Below, piece after piece: positions 18,936 to 28,399 of a DNA stretch of 64,000 nucleotides. The first letter of the stretch is position 1; every line of letters begins with the position of its first letter. The stretch is from Desulfatitalea alkaliphila (GTDB taxonomy: Bacteria > Desulfobacterota > Desulfobacteria > Desulfobacterales > Desulfosarcinaceae): positions 1-64,000 of the forward strand of contig NZ_JALJRB010000024.1 of assembly GCF_022968795.1 (NCBI RefSeq), in the 5' to 3' direction. The position numbers and the translations under genes were made by a program. Under the pieces are notes generated by a model. The model made no database searches, was not told the DNA's origin, and saw only the letters and a list, made by a program, of their open reading frames with translations.

Positions 18936-19811
18936 TCAATCGCCGCCTTCCAACAATTGCCGGACAAAGGGCGTCAAGCGCTGTCGCAGGTCGTCCCGGT
19001 CGAAGGCGTAGGAAAGGTTGGCCATTTGAAACCCGGCTTTGTTGCCACAATCATAGCGAACCCCTTCGTAGCGAAAACCGTAGATAGGCTGCGTGTCCAG
19101 CAGCCGGGCCATGGCATCGGTGATCTGAATCTCGCCGCCGGCACCGGTCTCCTTGCGCTCCAGGATTTCAAAAATTTCAGGGGTCAGGATATAGCGCCCG
19201 ATGATGGCCAGATTGGAGGGCGCCTCGGCCGGTTGGGGCTTTTCCACCAGCCCACGGACGCGGGTCAGCCGGTCGGCCGGCGGGTCGGCATCCAGGATGC
19301 CGTAACTGGCCGTTGCCGCCGGATCCACCTCCTCAACGCACACCATGGAGGCTTGCAGCTCTTCGAAGCGCGCCAGCATCTGCGCCAGCACAGGGGTGTC
19401 GGATTTGACCAGATCGTCCGCCAGCAGCACGGCGAAGGGTTCGTTGCCCACGATGTGGCGGCCGCACCAGATGGCATGGCCCAGTCCCAAAGGCTCGTTT
19501 TGTCGCGTGTAGACAAAGGTGCCCGACTCCGGCACCAGATGATTGATCTCCCGCAGCAGCGCATCCTTGCTGCGGGCCATCAAGGTCTGTTCCAATTCAC
19601 AAAAATGGTCGAAATGGTCCTCGATGGCCTGCTTGCTGCGTCCGGTTACAAAAATGATCTGTTGGATACCCGCCGCAAGGGCCTCCTCCACCGCATACTG
19701 AATCAGCGGCTTGTCGACGATGGGCAGCATCTCCTTGGGCATGGCCTTGGTGGCCGGCAGAAAACGGGTGCCCAATCCAGCCACCGGGAAGACGGCTTTG
19801 CGCACTTTCAT
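18936..19811 (-). CDS. galU: UTP--glucose-1-phosphate uridylyltransferase
   Basis: A 291-residue nucleotidyltransferase that makes UDP-glucose from glucose-1-phosphate and UTP. The signature loop GLGTRFLPATKAMPKEMLP is at the N terminus, followed by DKPLIQYAVEEA, ADDLV and the VEKP segment (GLVEKPQP). Length fits GalU. AAGGAG precedes the ATG by 6 bases. It sits between ilvE and the glycosyltransferase-glycogen block and may feed that block with UDP-glucose, or run backwards to consume glucose-1-phosphate released by GlgP. Confidence 0.93.
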   Translation of the reverse strand: MKVRKAVFPVAGLGTRFLPATKAMPKEMLPIVDKPLIQYAVEEALAAGIQQIIFVTGRSKQAIEDHFDHFCELEQTLMARSKDALLREINHLVPESGTFVYTRQNEPLGLGHAIWCGRHIVGNEPFAVLLADDLVKSDTPVLAQMLARFEELQASMVCVEEVDPAATASYGILDADPPADRLTRVRGLVEKPQPAEAPSNLAIIGRYILTPEIFEILERKETGAGGEIQITDAMARLLDTQPIYGFRYEGVRYDCGNKAGFQMANLSYAFDRDDLRQRLTPFVRQLLEGGD

Positions 19812-19856
19812 GGAAGCTCCTTTGTGTCGGGGGGTTACCGGGAAGGCGGCGCCGGC

Positions 19857-20921
19857 TCAGACCACCGGCTCCACCCATCCCAGGGGGTCCTCGGCTTTGC
19901 CATACTGAATGTCCATGATGGCATCGAACAATTTTTGGGCCACCGGTCCGGCGTGGCCATCGCCGATGGTGATCACCTGATCCTCGTATTTCAAAGTGCC
20001 CACGGGCGAGATCACCGCCGCCGTTCCCGAACCGAAAATCTCCGTCAAGCGACCGGCCCGATGTGCCTCGTACACCTCGTCGATGCTGATTTTGCGTTCG
20101 CTGACCGGCATCTCCCAACGGCGGGCCAGGGCCAGGGCCGAATCCCGCGTGATGCCGGGCAAAATACTGCCGTTGAGCATGGGGGTCACCAGTTCGCCGT
20201 CGATGACGAACAGAATGTTCATCGAACCGACCTCTTCCACATACTTTTGCTCCACCCCGTCGAGCCATAACACTTGGGTGTAGCCTTCCTTGTGGGCCAT
20301 TTCGCCGGCCAACAGGCTGGCCGCATAGTTGCCCAAGGTTTTGGTGTCGCCCAATCCCCCGCGCACGGCGCGCACGAACTCCCGGGTGACCAGGATCTTG
20401 ATCGGATTGAACCCCTCGGGATAGTAAGCCCCCACCGGAGACAAGATGATAAAGAACCGATAGGTGTGAGAGGCCCGCACCCCCAGGAAAGGATCGGTGG
20501 CCACAATGGTGGGACGTATGTATAAAGAGGTTCCCGGCGCATTGGGCACCCACTCCTTTTCAAGATGCACCAACTGCTTGAGGGCGTCAAGGGCCATGGC
20601 CTCATCAAAGGCCGGAATGCACAATTTGTGGCACGAATAGTTCATCCGTTTGAAATTGGCCTGGGGTCGAAACAGTTGGATGTGGCCGTCGCCCGTGCGG
20701 TAGGCCTTGAGGCCTTCGAAAACGCCCTGACCGTAGTGCAGCACCATGGTGGAAGGATCCATCGTAAAGGGTGTGTACGGCTCGATCCGCGGATTGTGCC
20801 AACCCTTGTCCGGATGGTAGTCCATGTTGAACATGTGATCGGTGAAAAGTGTGCCGAATCCCAGTTTTTGGGGGTCGGGCTTGGCTTTCAATTCTTTGTT
20901 GCGGGTAGTGGTCAGCTGCAT
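19857..20921 (-). CDS. ilvE: Branched-chain amino acid aminotransferase
   Basis: A 354-residue PLP-dependent class IV transaminase (group II BCAT type), which interconverts Leu, Ile and Val with their 2-oxo acids. The PLP lysine lies in GDTKTLGNYAAS. Other family segments are VLHYGQGVFEGLKAYR and EIFGSGTAAVISPVG. The open frame extends to 21035, but the ATG at 20921 has GAGGAG six bases upstream and matches the family start. It is the first gene of the minus-strand run leading into galU, 45 bases away. Its link to the glycogen genes is positional only. Confidence 0.93.
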   Translation of the reverse strand: MQLTTTRNKELKAKPDPQKLGFGTLFTDHMFNMDYHPDKGWHNPRIEPYTPFTMDPSTMVLHYGQGVFEGLKAYRTGDGHIQLFRPQANFKRMNYSCHKLCIPAFDEAMALDALKQLVHLEKEWVPNAPGTSLYIRPTIVATDPFLGVRASHTYRFFIILSPVGAYYPEGFNPIKILVTREFVRAVRGGLGDTKTLGNYAASLLAGEMAHKEGYTQVLWLDGVEQKYVEEVGSMNILFVIDGELVTPMLNGSILPGITRDSALALARRWEMPVSERKISIDEVYEAHRAGRLTEIFGSGTAAVISPVGTLKYEDQVITIGDGHAGPVAQKLFDAIMDIQYGKAEDPLGWVEPVV

Positions 20922-21574
20922 GGCGGTCTCCTCGCACCGGATTGTAGTATGCCTTTCATGGTCGGGAACGCTTGTGGACCGGCTGGCCCGGCGCTTTGTT
21001 CCCGGCGAAAAAGCTGCCGCACCATAGCACCACAAAATGGGCCTTGCAAGCCTCCATGGCGGCTCCGGCGCGGTTTTATCCGGGTTGCGAAGCCGCCCGG
21101 CGCTGACCGCCGACCCCGGATGATCGGCACCATGTCACAAAAGCAAGGTTGCGCAGGCAACCTTCATTGTCTTGAATTGCGTAACGTTGTTCGACAATGC
21201 TGTACGAGACGAGATTGCCGCGATGTCCGGGAAATTCCGAATTAATATCAATTGCGAAATGAATACAGTTTGTTGTTGCCGACTGAAGCTGCGTCGCAAG
21301 GGAATCGGGCGGACGCCTTTGGATTGTTGACATCACCGCTGTATGCTGGTATGTGGCTTAGTTTAGTACTGAAGTCCGAACGCTTCCTTGTTTTGTTACT
21401 TGTCGTTACACAACGGTAGCGCCGCACCATCCCGTTCCGAATCGCCCGGTTTCCAGTAACGGCCGGTCAATGCGCCTCGCGCGACATCCCTTGCGGAGCG
21501 GCCGATGTCTGATCGGGGGTTGGTTTCCGGCGAATGCCGTTCCCATAAATTCATCGAACGGAAAAGGAAAGCCT
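20922..21574. other. Intergenic region between divergent ilvE and thiolase genes
   Basis: About 650 bases with lower GC than the surroundings in its middle part (21180-21420). Only short, non-conserved reading frames occur. It should hold the promoters for ilvE (see 21021-21049) and for the thiolase. One weak thiolase-side candidate is TTGACA at 21327 with a poor -10 (TATGTG) 17 bases on. No hairpin or RNA motif was recognised. Confidence 0.5.
21021..21049 (-). promoter_or_regulatory. Putative sigma-70 promoter for ilvE
   Basis: Read on the minus strand: TTGCAA (21044-21049), 17-bp spacer, TATGGT (21021-21026). Each hexamer matches 4 of 6 consensus positions. It would give a leader of roughly 90 bases before ilvE. 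Confidence 0.35.
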
Positions 21575-22816
21575 ATGAAAGAGATCGTGATCATCAGTGG
21601 CGTGAGAACGCCGGTGGGCCGTTACATGGGGGCATTGAAAACCATCGAGGCCTACGATCTGGCCGCCTTGGTCATGAACGCGGCCATTGAAAAGGCCGGC
21701 ATCAAAGCGGAGGATGTGGACGAGGTGGTGTTCGGCCAATCCTATCAGAACGGCGAGTATGTGAACATCGCCCGCATGGGACTGCTGACCGCCGGTTGGC
21801 CCGATACCATTCCCGGTCTGACCCTGGATCAACGCTGCTGCACCGGTTTGAGCGTGGTGCGCACGGCCGCCGCCCTGATCCAGTCCGGTCAGGCGGAGAT
21901 CGTCGTGGCCGGCGGCGCCGAAAGCATGAGCAATGCCGAATTCTACCTGCCCGGCAGCATCAAATGGGGCGTGGGCGGCGAAAAGGGCATGCCCCGCGGC
22001 CACGGCGACCTGAAGATCTGGGGGCTGCCCTTCTATGACCGCATTCAGCGCGCCCGGGTGATGTCCCAGCCGGAAAAACGCTTCGGCATCCTGCCCTCGA
22101 TGATGGCCTGGGCCGAGACGGCCGCCGAGGTGGAGAACGTCAGCCGCGAGGAGTGTGACCAGTGGGCCTATGAAAGCCACCAGAAGGCCTGCGCGGCCAT
22201 CGCGGCGGGCAAATTCGACGACGAAATGGTGCCCGTGGCCGTGCCCCAGCGCAAGGGCGATCCGGTCATGGTCAGCCGGGACGAGAACCCGCGGGACGAC
22301 ACCACCGTCGAGAAGATGGCCAAGCTGAAGCCGGTGATGGGCGGCGTCTGCACCGCCGGCAACTCCTCCACGGAAAACGACGGGGCCGCGGCCGTGGTGG
22401 TCACCACCCGCGAAAAGGCCGAGCAGCTCGGCATCGAGCCCCTGGCCGGCTTCAGGGCCTGTGCCGTGGCTGGCGACGATCCGCGCCATGCCTACCGCAC
22501 CGTGGGCGTGGCCGTGGAAAAGGTGATGCGGATGACCGGGCTCAAGACCGGCCAGATGGAGCTGATCGAAATTCAGGAAGCTTTCGCGGCCCAGGTGCTG
22601 GCCGATCTGAAGGAGATGGGCGTGGGACCGGAAGACTATCCCAAGGTGAACGTGAACGGTTCGGGCATTTCCCTCGGTCACCCCATCGCCGCCACCGGCA
22701 CGCGGGTGCTGGTTTCCCTGCTGCACGAGATGAAACGGCGCAACACCCGTATGGCCCTGGAGTGCATCTGCGGCGGCGGCGGGCTGGGCATCGCCGCCAT
22801 TCTGGAACGCAAATAG
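21575..22816 (+). CDS. Acetyl-CoA C-acyltransferase (thiolase)
   Basis: A 413-residue thiolase. It cleaves 3-ketoacyl-CoA (such as acetoacetyl-CoA) with CoA, or condenses acetyl-CoA. The acyl-accepting cysteine lies in LDQRCCTGLSV. The GHP histidine lies in NGSGISLGHPIAATG, and the second cysteine in ECICGGGGLGIA. AAGGAAA precedes the ATG; an upstream in-frame ATG at 21470 lacks a ribosome-binding site and adds a non-conserved stretch. It is directly followed by a glutaryl-CoA dehydrogenase, so a role at the end of the glutaryl-CoA/crotonyl-CoA branch of aromatic or dicarboxylate degradation is likely. Confidence 0.92.
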   Translation: MKEIVIISGVRTPVGRYMGALKTIEAYDLAALVMNAAIEKAGIKAEDVDEVVFGQSYQNGEYVNIARMGLLTAGWPDTIPGLTLDQRCCTGLSVVRTAAALIQSGQAEIVVAGGAESMSNAEFYLPGSIKWGVGGEKGMPRGHGDLKIWGLPFYDRIQRARVMSQPEKRFGILPSMMAWAETAAEVENVSREECDQWAYESHQKACAAIAAGKFDDEMVPVAVPQRKGDPVMVSRDENPRDDTTVEKMAKLKPVMGGVCTAGNSSTENDGAAAVVVTTREKAEQLGIEPLAGFRACAVAGDDPRHAYRTVGVAVEKVMRMTGLKTGQMELIEIQEAFAAQVLADLKEMGVGPEDYPKVNVNGSGISLGHPIAATGTRVLVSLLHEMKRRNTRMALECICGGGGLGIAAILERK

Positions 22817-22823
22817 AGTGCAT

Positions 22824-22861
22824 CCGACCGCCCCTTCCTGCGATGGCGAAGGGGCGGTCGG
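22824..22861 (+). terminator. Hairpin between thiolase and acyl-CoA dehydrogenase
   Basis: Perfect 14-bp arms, 22824-22837 and 22848-22861 (CCGACCGCCCCTTC and its complement), with a 10-nt loop and no T run. It may act as an attenuator or mRNA stabiliser between the two genes. A similar GACCGCC-containing hairpin follows the next gene. Confidence 0.45.
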
Positions 22862-22971
22862 CAAATGGAACGAGACGAAGCGCAAGGCCAGCGCGCGGAA
22901 GCAATACCAACATTCAAATGGTTCGGCCCGCCCCCGGTGCCGAGCAACCGACATCAAGGGAGTAAAAAACA

Positions 22972-24135
22972 ATGGATTTCAAATTGTCAAAAGAACATGA
23001 AATGCTGCGCAAAGCGGTCCAGGATTTTGCCAAAAAGAAGATCGCCCCGTTCGTGGACGAATGGGACGCCAACCACTACCTGCCGGTCAAGGAGGTCATC
23101 AAGCCCATGGGCGATCTGGGCTTTTTCGGCGCAGTGATTCCCGAAGAATACGGCGGCGAGGACATGGGCTGGCTGGCGGCCTCCATTATCACCGAGGAGA
23201 TCGCCCGGGTCTCCAGCTCCCTGCGCGTGCAGTACAATCTCTCCGCCCTGGGCTGTGCTTTCCCCATTTACAAGTACGGCACCGAGGAGGCCAAGCAGAA
23301 ATACGTGCGCAAGCTGTGTGAAGGGGAGTTGCTGGGCGGCTTCGCCATCACCGAGCCCAATGCCGGTTCCGACGTCATGTCCATGGAGACCACGGCCGAG
23401 GACAAGGGCGATCACTGGGAACTCAACGGCTCCAAAACCTGGATCTCCAATGCCAACCAGGGCGACGTGGTGATCGTGTATTGCTACACCGACCGTTCCA
23501 AGGGCGGCAAGGGGCTTTCGGCCTTCATCGTGGAGCTGCGCAATTTCAACGGCATCGCCACCACCGATCTTGACAAAATGGGTTCCTACTCCTCGCCCAC
23601 CGGCGAAATTTTCTTCAACGGCACCCGCGTGCCCAAGGAAAACCTGTTGGGCAATGTGGGCGACGGCGCCAAGATCGTCTTCAGTTCCCTGAACAACACC
23701 CGGTTGTCGGCCGCGGCCGGCGCCGTGGGCTGCGCCCAGGCCTGCCTGGACATCGCCACCAAGTACTGCAACGAGCGGGTCCAGTTCGGCCAGCAGATCG
23801 GCAAGTTTCAGATGAACCAGGACATGATCGCCCAGATGACCACCGAGGTGGAAGCCTCTCGCCTGCTGGTCTACAAAGCCGCTTGTCAAAAGGACGACGG
23901 TTTCTTGAGCAACGGCCTGGAAGTGGCCCAGGCCAAGTACTTTGCCGGCGAAACCGCCATGAAGTGTGCCAATTTCGGCCTGCGCATCATGGGCGCCTAC
24001 GGCTACTCCACCGAGTACCCCATCGCTCGCTTCTACCGCGACATTCCCACCTACGTCATGGTGGAGGGCTCGGCCAACGTCTGTAAGATGATCATCGCCC
24101 AGGATCAGTTGGGTTATCGTAAAGCAAACAGGTAG
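22972..24135 (+). CDS. Glutaryl-CoA dehydrogenase, probably non-decarboxylating
   Basis: A 387-residue FAD acyl-CoA dehydrogenase. Beginning (MDFKLSKEHEMLRK) and end (STEYPIARFYRD.PTY.MVEGSAN.CKMII) match, from memory, the glutaryl-CoA dehydrogenase of Desulfococcus multivorans. That enzyme oxidises glutaryl-CoA to glutaconyl-CoA without decarboxylation. The catalytic base is Glu365. The residue before it is Val364, where decarboxylating enzymes have Tyr (Y-E-G-T). FAD/substrate segments FAITEPNAGSDV and WISNANQGD are present. Electrons would pass to ETF. GGGAG precedes the ATG. The upstream thiolase fits the same pathway; a glutaconyl-CoA decarboxylase is not in this window. Confidence 0.85.
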   Translation: MDFKLSKEHEMLRKAVQDFAKKKIAPFVDEWDANHYLPVKEVIKPMGDLGFFGAVIPEEYGGEDMGWLAASIITEEIARVSSSLRVQYNLSALGCAFPIYKYGTEEAKQKYVRKLCEGELLGGFAITEPNAGSDVMSMETTAEDKGDHWELNGSKTWISNANQGDVVIVYCYTDRSKGGKGLSAFIVELRNFNGIATTDLDKMGSYSSPTGEIFFNGTRVPKENLLGNVGDGAKIVFSSLNNTRLSAAAGAVGCAQACLDIATKYCNERVQFGQQIGKFQMNQDMIAQMTTEVEASRLLVYKAACQKDDGFLSNGLEVAQAKYFAGETAMKCANFGLRIMGAYGYSTEYPIARFYRDIPTYVMVEGSANVCKMIIAQDQLGYRKANR

Positions 24136-24143
24136 CGACAGTG

Positions 24144-24182
24144 CGACCGCCGCCGGCGCCTTTTCAGGGCCGGCGGCGGTCG
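24144..24182 (+). terminator. Hairpin after glutaryl-CoA dehydrogenase
   Basis: Perfect 14-bp arms 24144-24157 and 24169-24182 (CGACCGCCGCCGGC and complement) with an 11-nt loop. The T's lie in the loop and not after the stem, so factor-independent termination is uncertain. Confidence 0.5.
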
Positions 24183-24340
24183 ATTGCATCGCGGGCGCTA
24201 TTTCCTGATTGCTTGTTGCTTGTCAGGGACCGTTCGATGGCGGACGGCGAACGTCCGCCGAATATCGCAGGAACCGATGTCAAACGGGGCAGCGCCGCCG
24301 TTTGGCATTTTACTTTTATTGGGCCGCAGGGAGGTGTTCC

Positions 24341-26020
<1,680 letters not shown>

Positions 26021-26062
26021 CTGCCTTGCATGCCCCAAGCCGGCCTGTCCCTGTAAGGGGAT

Positions 26063-27715
26063 TTATTGCCCGTGCTGCAAACAGCTTCGGCAGGCGGCGC
26101 TAAAATCTTCCGGATAGTGGCCGGTGATCCAGCGCAGCTGGGCTTCGCTGAAGGCGCCCGGGGATTGGGGCAGGCGGGGCAGGAAGCTGTACAGCAGGCG
26201 CTGGTCATCGTCCGGGCAGGTGAACCGTTTGCTGTATTCGATGACCGTCACCATGGTGGCGCCCAGGCCGGTAAGGGCCCGCATGGCCATGAGCAGGGCG
26301 CTGTCCAGTGCGGCACGGACGGCGCTGTCGGCCTCCAGGATGTTGCCCACCGGCCCCCGAGTCATCAGTTGCAGTTCCCACTGGGAGGTTTGGGCCTTGG
26401 GAACGAAGAGCAGCACATGGTCGTCCTGGTGGACCACCAGATCGGCCGGCCGGTCGTCGCGGCCGTCCAGGCGTCGGTTGTTGGCGATGGCTTGAAGGTA
26501 ACGCTCGAAGAAGGCGTGCCCGGTATTGCGCCGGTAATCGGCGCAGAAACGCTGCACCATGTCACCGCAGGCGAATGCCGGCAGCGGCCGGCCTGAAGGA
26601 TCGGCTTCATCAGGCACGGCGGCGGGAATCAAGGCATACTGCTGATGGATCTGCTGGTGGGAGGCGTGCAGCCGATAGCCCGAGGGCGCGAAGTCGAAGC
26701 CGTAGTTCCAGCCCCACAAGGTGGCGCTGAAGGACAGCGGCGGATGGCCCTGCGAGCGGCGGAGTGCATCCCGGATCGCTATGCGCAGTTCTTCCAACTG
26801 CACCGCCGAAAGGCCGCTGCGCCGGGGAACGGCGGCCGGCCCCAGGGTTTCGGCCAAGCGCACGTAGGTGCGCTGGTAGTATAAATGGCGCATGTGGTTG
26901 ACATCCGCCGCGGTCAAATCACCGACGGCATAGCGGATGGCGTCGTGGGCCATGTTGGCCGCGTAGTGGCCCCACGGGATATAGCTGTTGCGACGCAGGT
27001 ATTCGAACACATGGCTGTGGTTCGAGCGCCGGTCGCCGACGATTTCGCTGTCCCCCTGCACCCCCGGCCGCAGCACCATCACCTCTTTATAAGTATCGGG
27101 CAGCGAAGGGTTGTTGGCCACGGCATCGAACAGCGCATCGTCCGCAATGCGCGGTCGGGTCCGGCCGTGGGCATCGACATCGAACAGCAGCCCGACGGGC
27201 GGACCGTCGTCCCTGTCCCGAACGAAGCAGCAGCACCCCTCGGCCAAGCGCACCAGGTCCGCCGGATCGGTGGCCGTCACCGCCAAGGCCAGTCGGAGGG
27301 GGCGGGGCAGTTCGGCCACCAGGTGGTCGCAAGCCTTTTCATCCGCAACGGTCGGCCCGAAGACCGCCTGCAACGTGGCCTGCAAGGAGACCGGCTCCGG
27401 ACGGGGAATGGCGATGCGTGCCGGATCGGCGGCCACTCGGTCGGCCCATCTTTTACCGATGTAGGTGGTGCCGCGGAAGGGCAAAGGGTTGGGGATTTCG
27501 AAAATGAGATCGGCGGCCGCCGCGTCCACATCGCCGGCGGGAAAATTGGCATCGTTGGCACACCGCTCTCCGGATGGCGTGCGGCCCAGAAGGGAAAGAT
27601 GGTCCCCTTCCCTCAGGTTGGCCACCTGGTAAGTGGGGCGGTGCAGCCCGTAAACGAAGCGGCCCGCGGGGTTGACACAGGTTCCGGGATAACCGGCCGT
27701 ACGGTCGTGTGTCAT
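26063..27715 (-). CDS. Conserved-looking 550-residue protein of unknown function
   Basis: I do not recognise this family. It is soluble-looking, without signal peptide or membrane segment. Two histidine-rich spots stand out: SNHSHVFEYL (His233, His235) and LHASHQQIHQQY (His350, His353, His357). The second loosely recalls HIT/GalT nucleotidyl-transferase histidine triads, and the following DDHVLLFVPKAQTSQWELQ segment would fit such a fold, but this is only an impression. A CCC triplet lies at 161-163. ATG 27715 follows AAAGGT; a TTG at 27736 is less likely. It is the last gene of the TetR-acyl-CoA catabolism run, 17 bases after the XRE-cupin regulator, so a role in that pathway is likely. Confidence 0.7.
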   Translation of the reverse strand: MTHDRTAGYPGTCVNPAGRFVYGLHRPTYQVANLREGDHLSLLGRTPSGERCANDANFPAGDVDAAAADLIFEIPNPLPFRGTTYIGKRWADRVAADPARIAIPRPEPVSLQATLQAVFGPTVADEKACDHLVAELPRPLRLALAVTATDPADLVRLAEGCCCFVRDRDDGPPVGLLFDVDAHGRTRPRIADDALFDAVANNPSLPDTYKEVMVLRPGVQGDSEIVGDRRSNHSHVFEYLRRNSYIPWGHYAANMAHDAIRYAVGDLTAADVNHMRHLYYQRTYVRLAETLGPAAVPRRSGLSAVQLEELRIAIRDALRRSQGHPPLSFSATLWGWNYGFDFAPSGYRLHASHQQIHQQYALIPAAVPDEADPSGRPLPAFACGDMVQRFCADYRRNTGHAFFERYLQAIANNRRLDGRDDRPADLVVHQDDHVLLFVPKAQTSQWELQLMTRGPVGNILEADSAVRAALDSALLMAMRALTGLGATMVTVIEYSKRFTCPDDDQRLLYSFLPRLPQSPGAFSEAQLRWITGHYPEDFSAACRSCLQHGQ

Positions 27716-27732
27716 GGTACCTTTCACTGGTT

Positions 27733-28374
27733 TCAATCGCTGTAGATGACCGCCAGAATCTTGGCCCGCCCTCCTCGTGCGGTCAGGACATGGGGCGTGG
27801 TGGACAGATAGTAGGCGCTGTCGCCGGGCTCCAGCACGAAACGCTCCTCGCCGATGTTCAGCGCCACCGTGCCCTCCAGCACGAAGATGAACTCCTCGCC
27901 GCCGTGCACGGAACGCTCATCGTCGTCATCCGCTTCCAATTGCACCAGCAACGCTTCCATGTGCCGCCCCTTGACCTCCGGCGCCAGGCTCATGTAGCTG
28001 TACCCCGGCCGCCGCGTGCGCAGGGAGGCAGAACGGGAGCTGGCCTTGCGCTCGCTGCGGCGGGTGACGGTATACAACTTTTCCCCTTCGCCATCGCTGG
28101 AGAGCAAGCGTTGCAAGGCGCTGTCCAATGCCTTGCTCAACTTGATTATGGTGCCCAGCTGGGGGCTGATGGCGTTGTCTTCGATGGCTTGCAGGGTCTC
28201 CGGAGCGAACCCGGTCAATTGGGACAGTTCAATGATGGAGAGCCCCTTCTCCTCCCGCAGCCGCTTGATTCGGTCGCCGATCTGTTCCCGGCAGGCATCG
28301 TCGCAGGTGTCGATGTCGCCGGTGAGGTCCTGAAAATAGTCCACATTGATGGGCGGCTTGTCGGTGGGTGGCAT
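27733..28374 (-). CDS. XRE-family regulator with C-terminal cupin
   Basis: A 213-residue transcription factor. Residues about 30-85 form a Cro/CI-type helix-turn-helix (IGDRIKRLREEKGLSIIELSQLTG). Residues about 140-210 form a cupin barrel (HGGEEFIFVLEGTVALNIG, LEPGDSAYY), a layout used for sensing small ligands. AAGGAGG lies six bases before the ATG. It is embedded within the acyl-CoA gene run, between the HMG-CoA-lyase-like gene and the unknown protein. It probably senses a pathway intermediate or adjusts the operon, in addition to the TetR at its head. Confidence 0.88.
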   Translation of the reverse strand: MPPTDKPPINVDYFQDLTGDIDTCDDACREQIGDRIKRLREEKGLSIIELSQLTGFAPETLQAIEDNAISPQLGTIIKLSKALDSALQRLLSSDGEGEKLYTVTRRSERKASSRSASLRTRRPGYSYMSLAPEVKGRHMEALLVQLEADDDDERSVHGGEEFIFVLEGTVALNIGEERFVLEPGDSAYYLSTTPHVLTARGGRAKILAVIYSD

Positions 28375-28399
28375 GACGCGCCTCCTTGCCTTCTGATGA

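Noticed and set aside
24209-24340. Upstream extension of ettA
   Set aside because: GGGAGG directly before ATG 24341 and a non-conserved extension favour the internal start.
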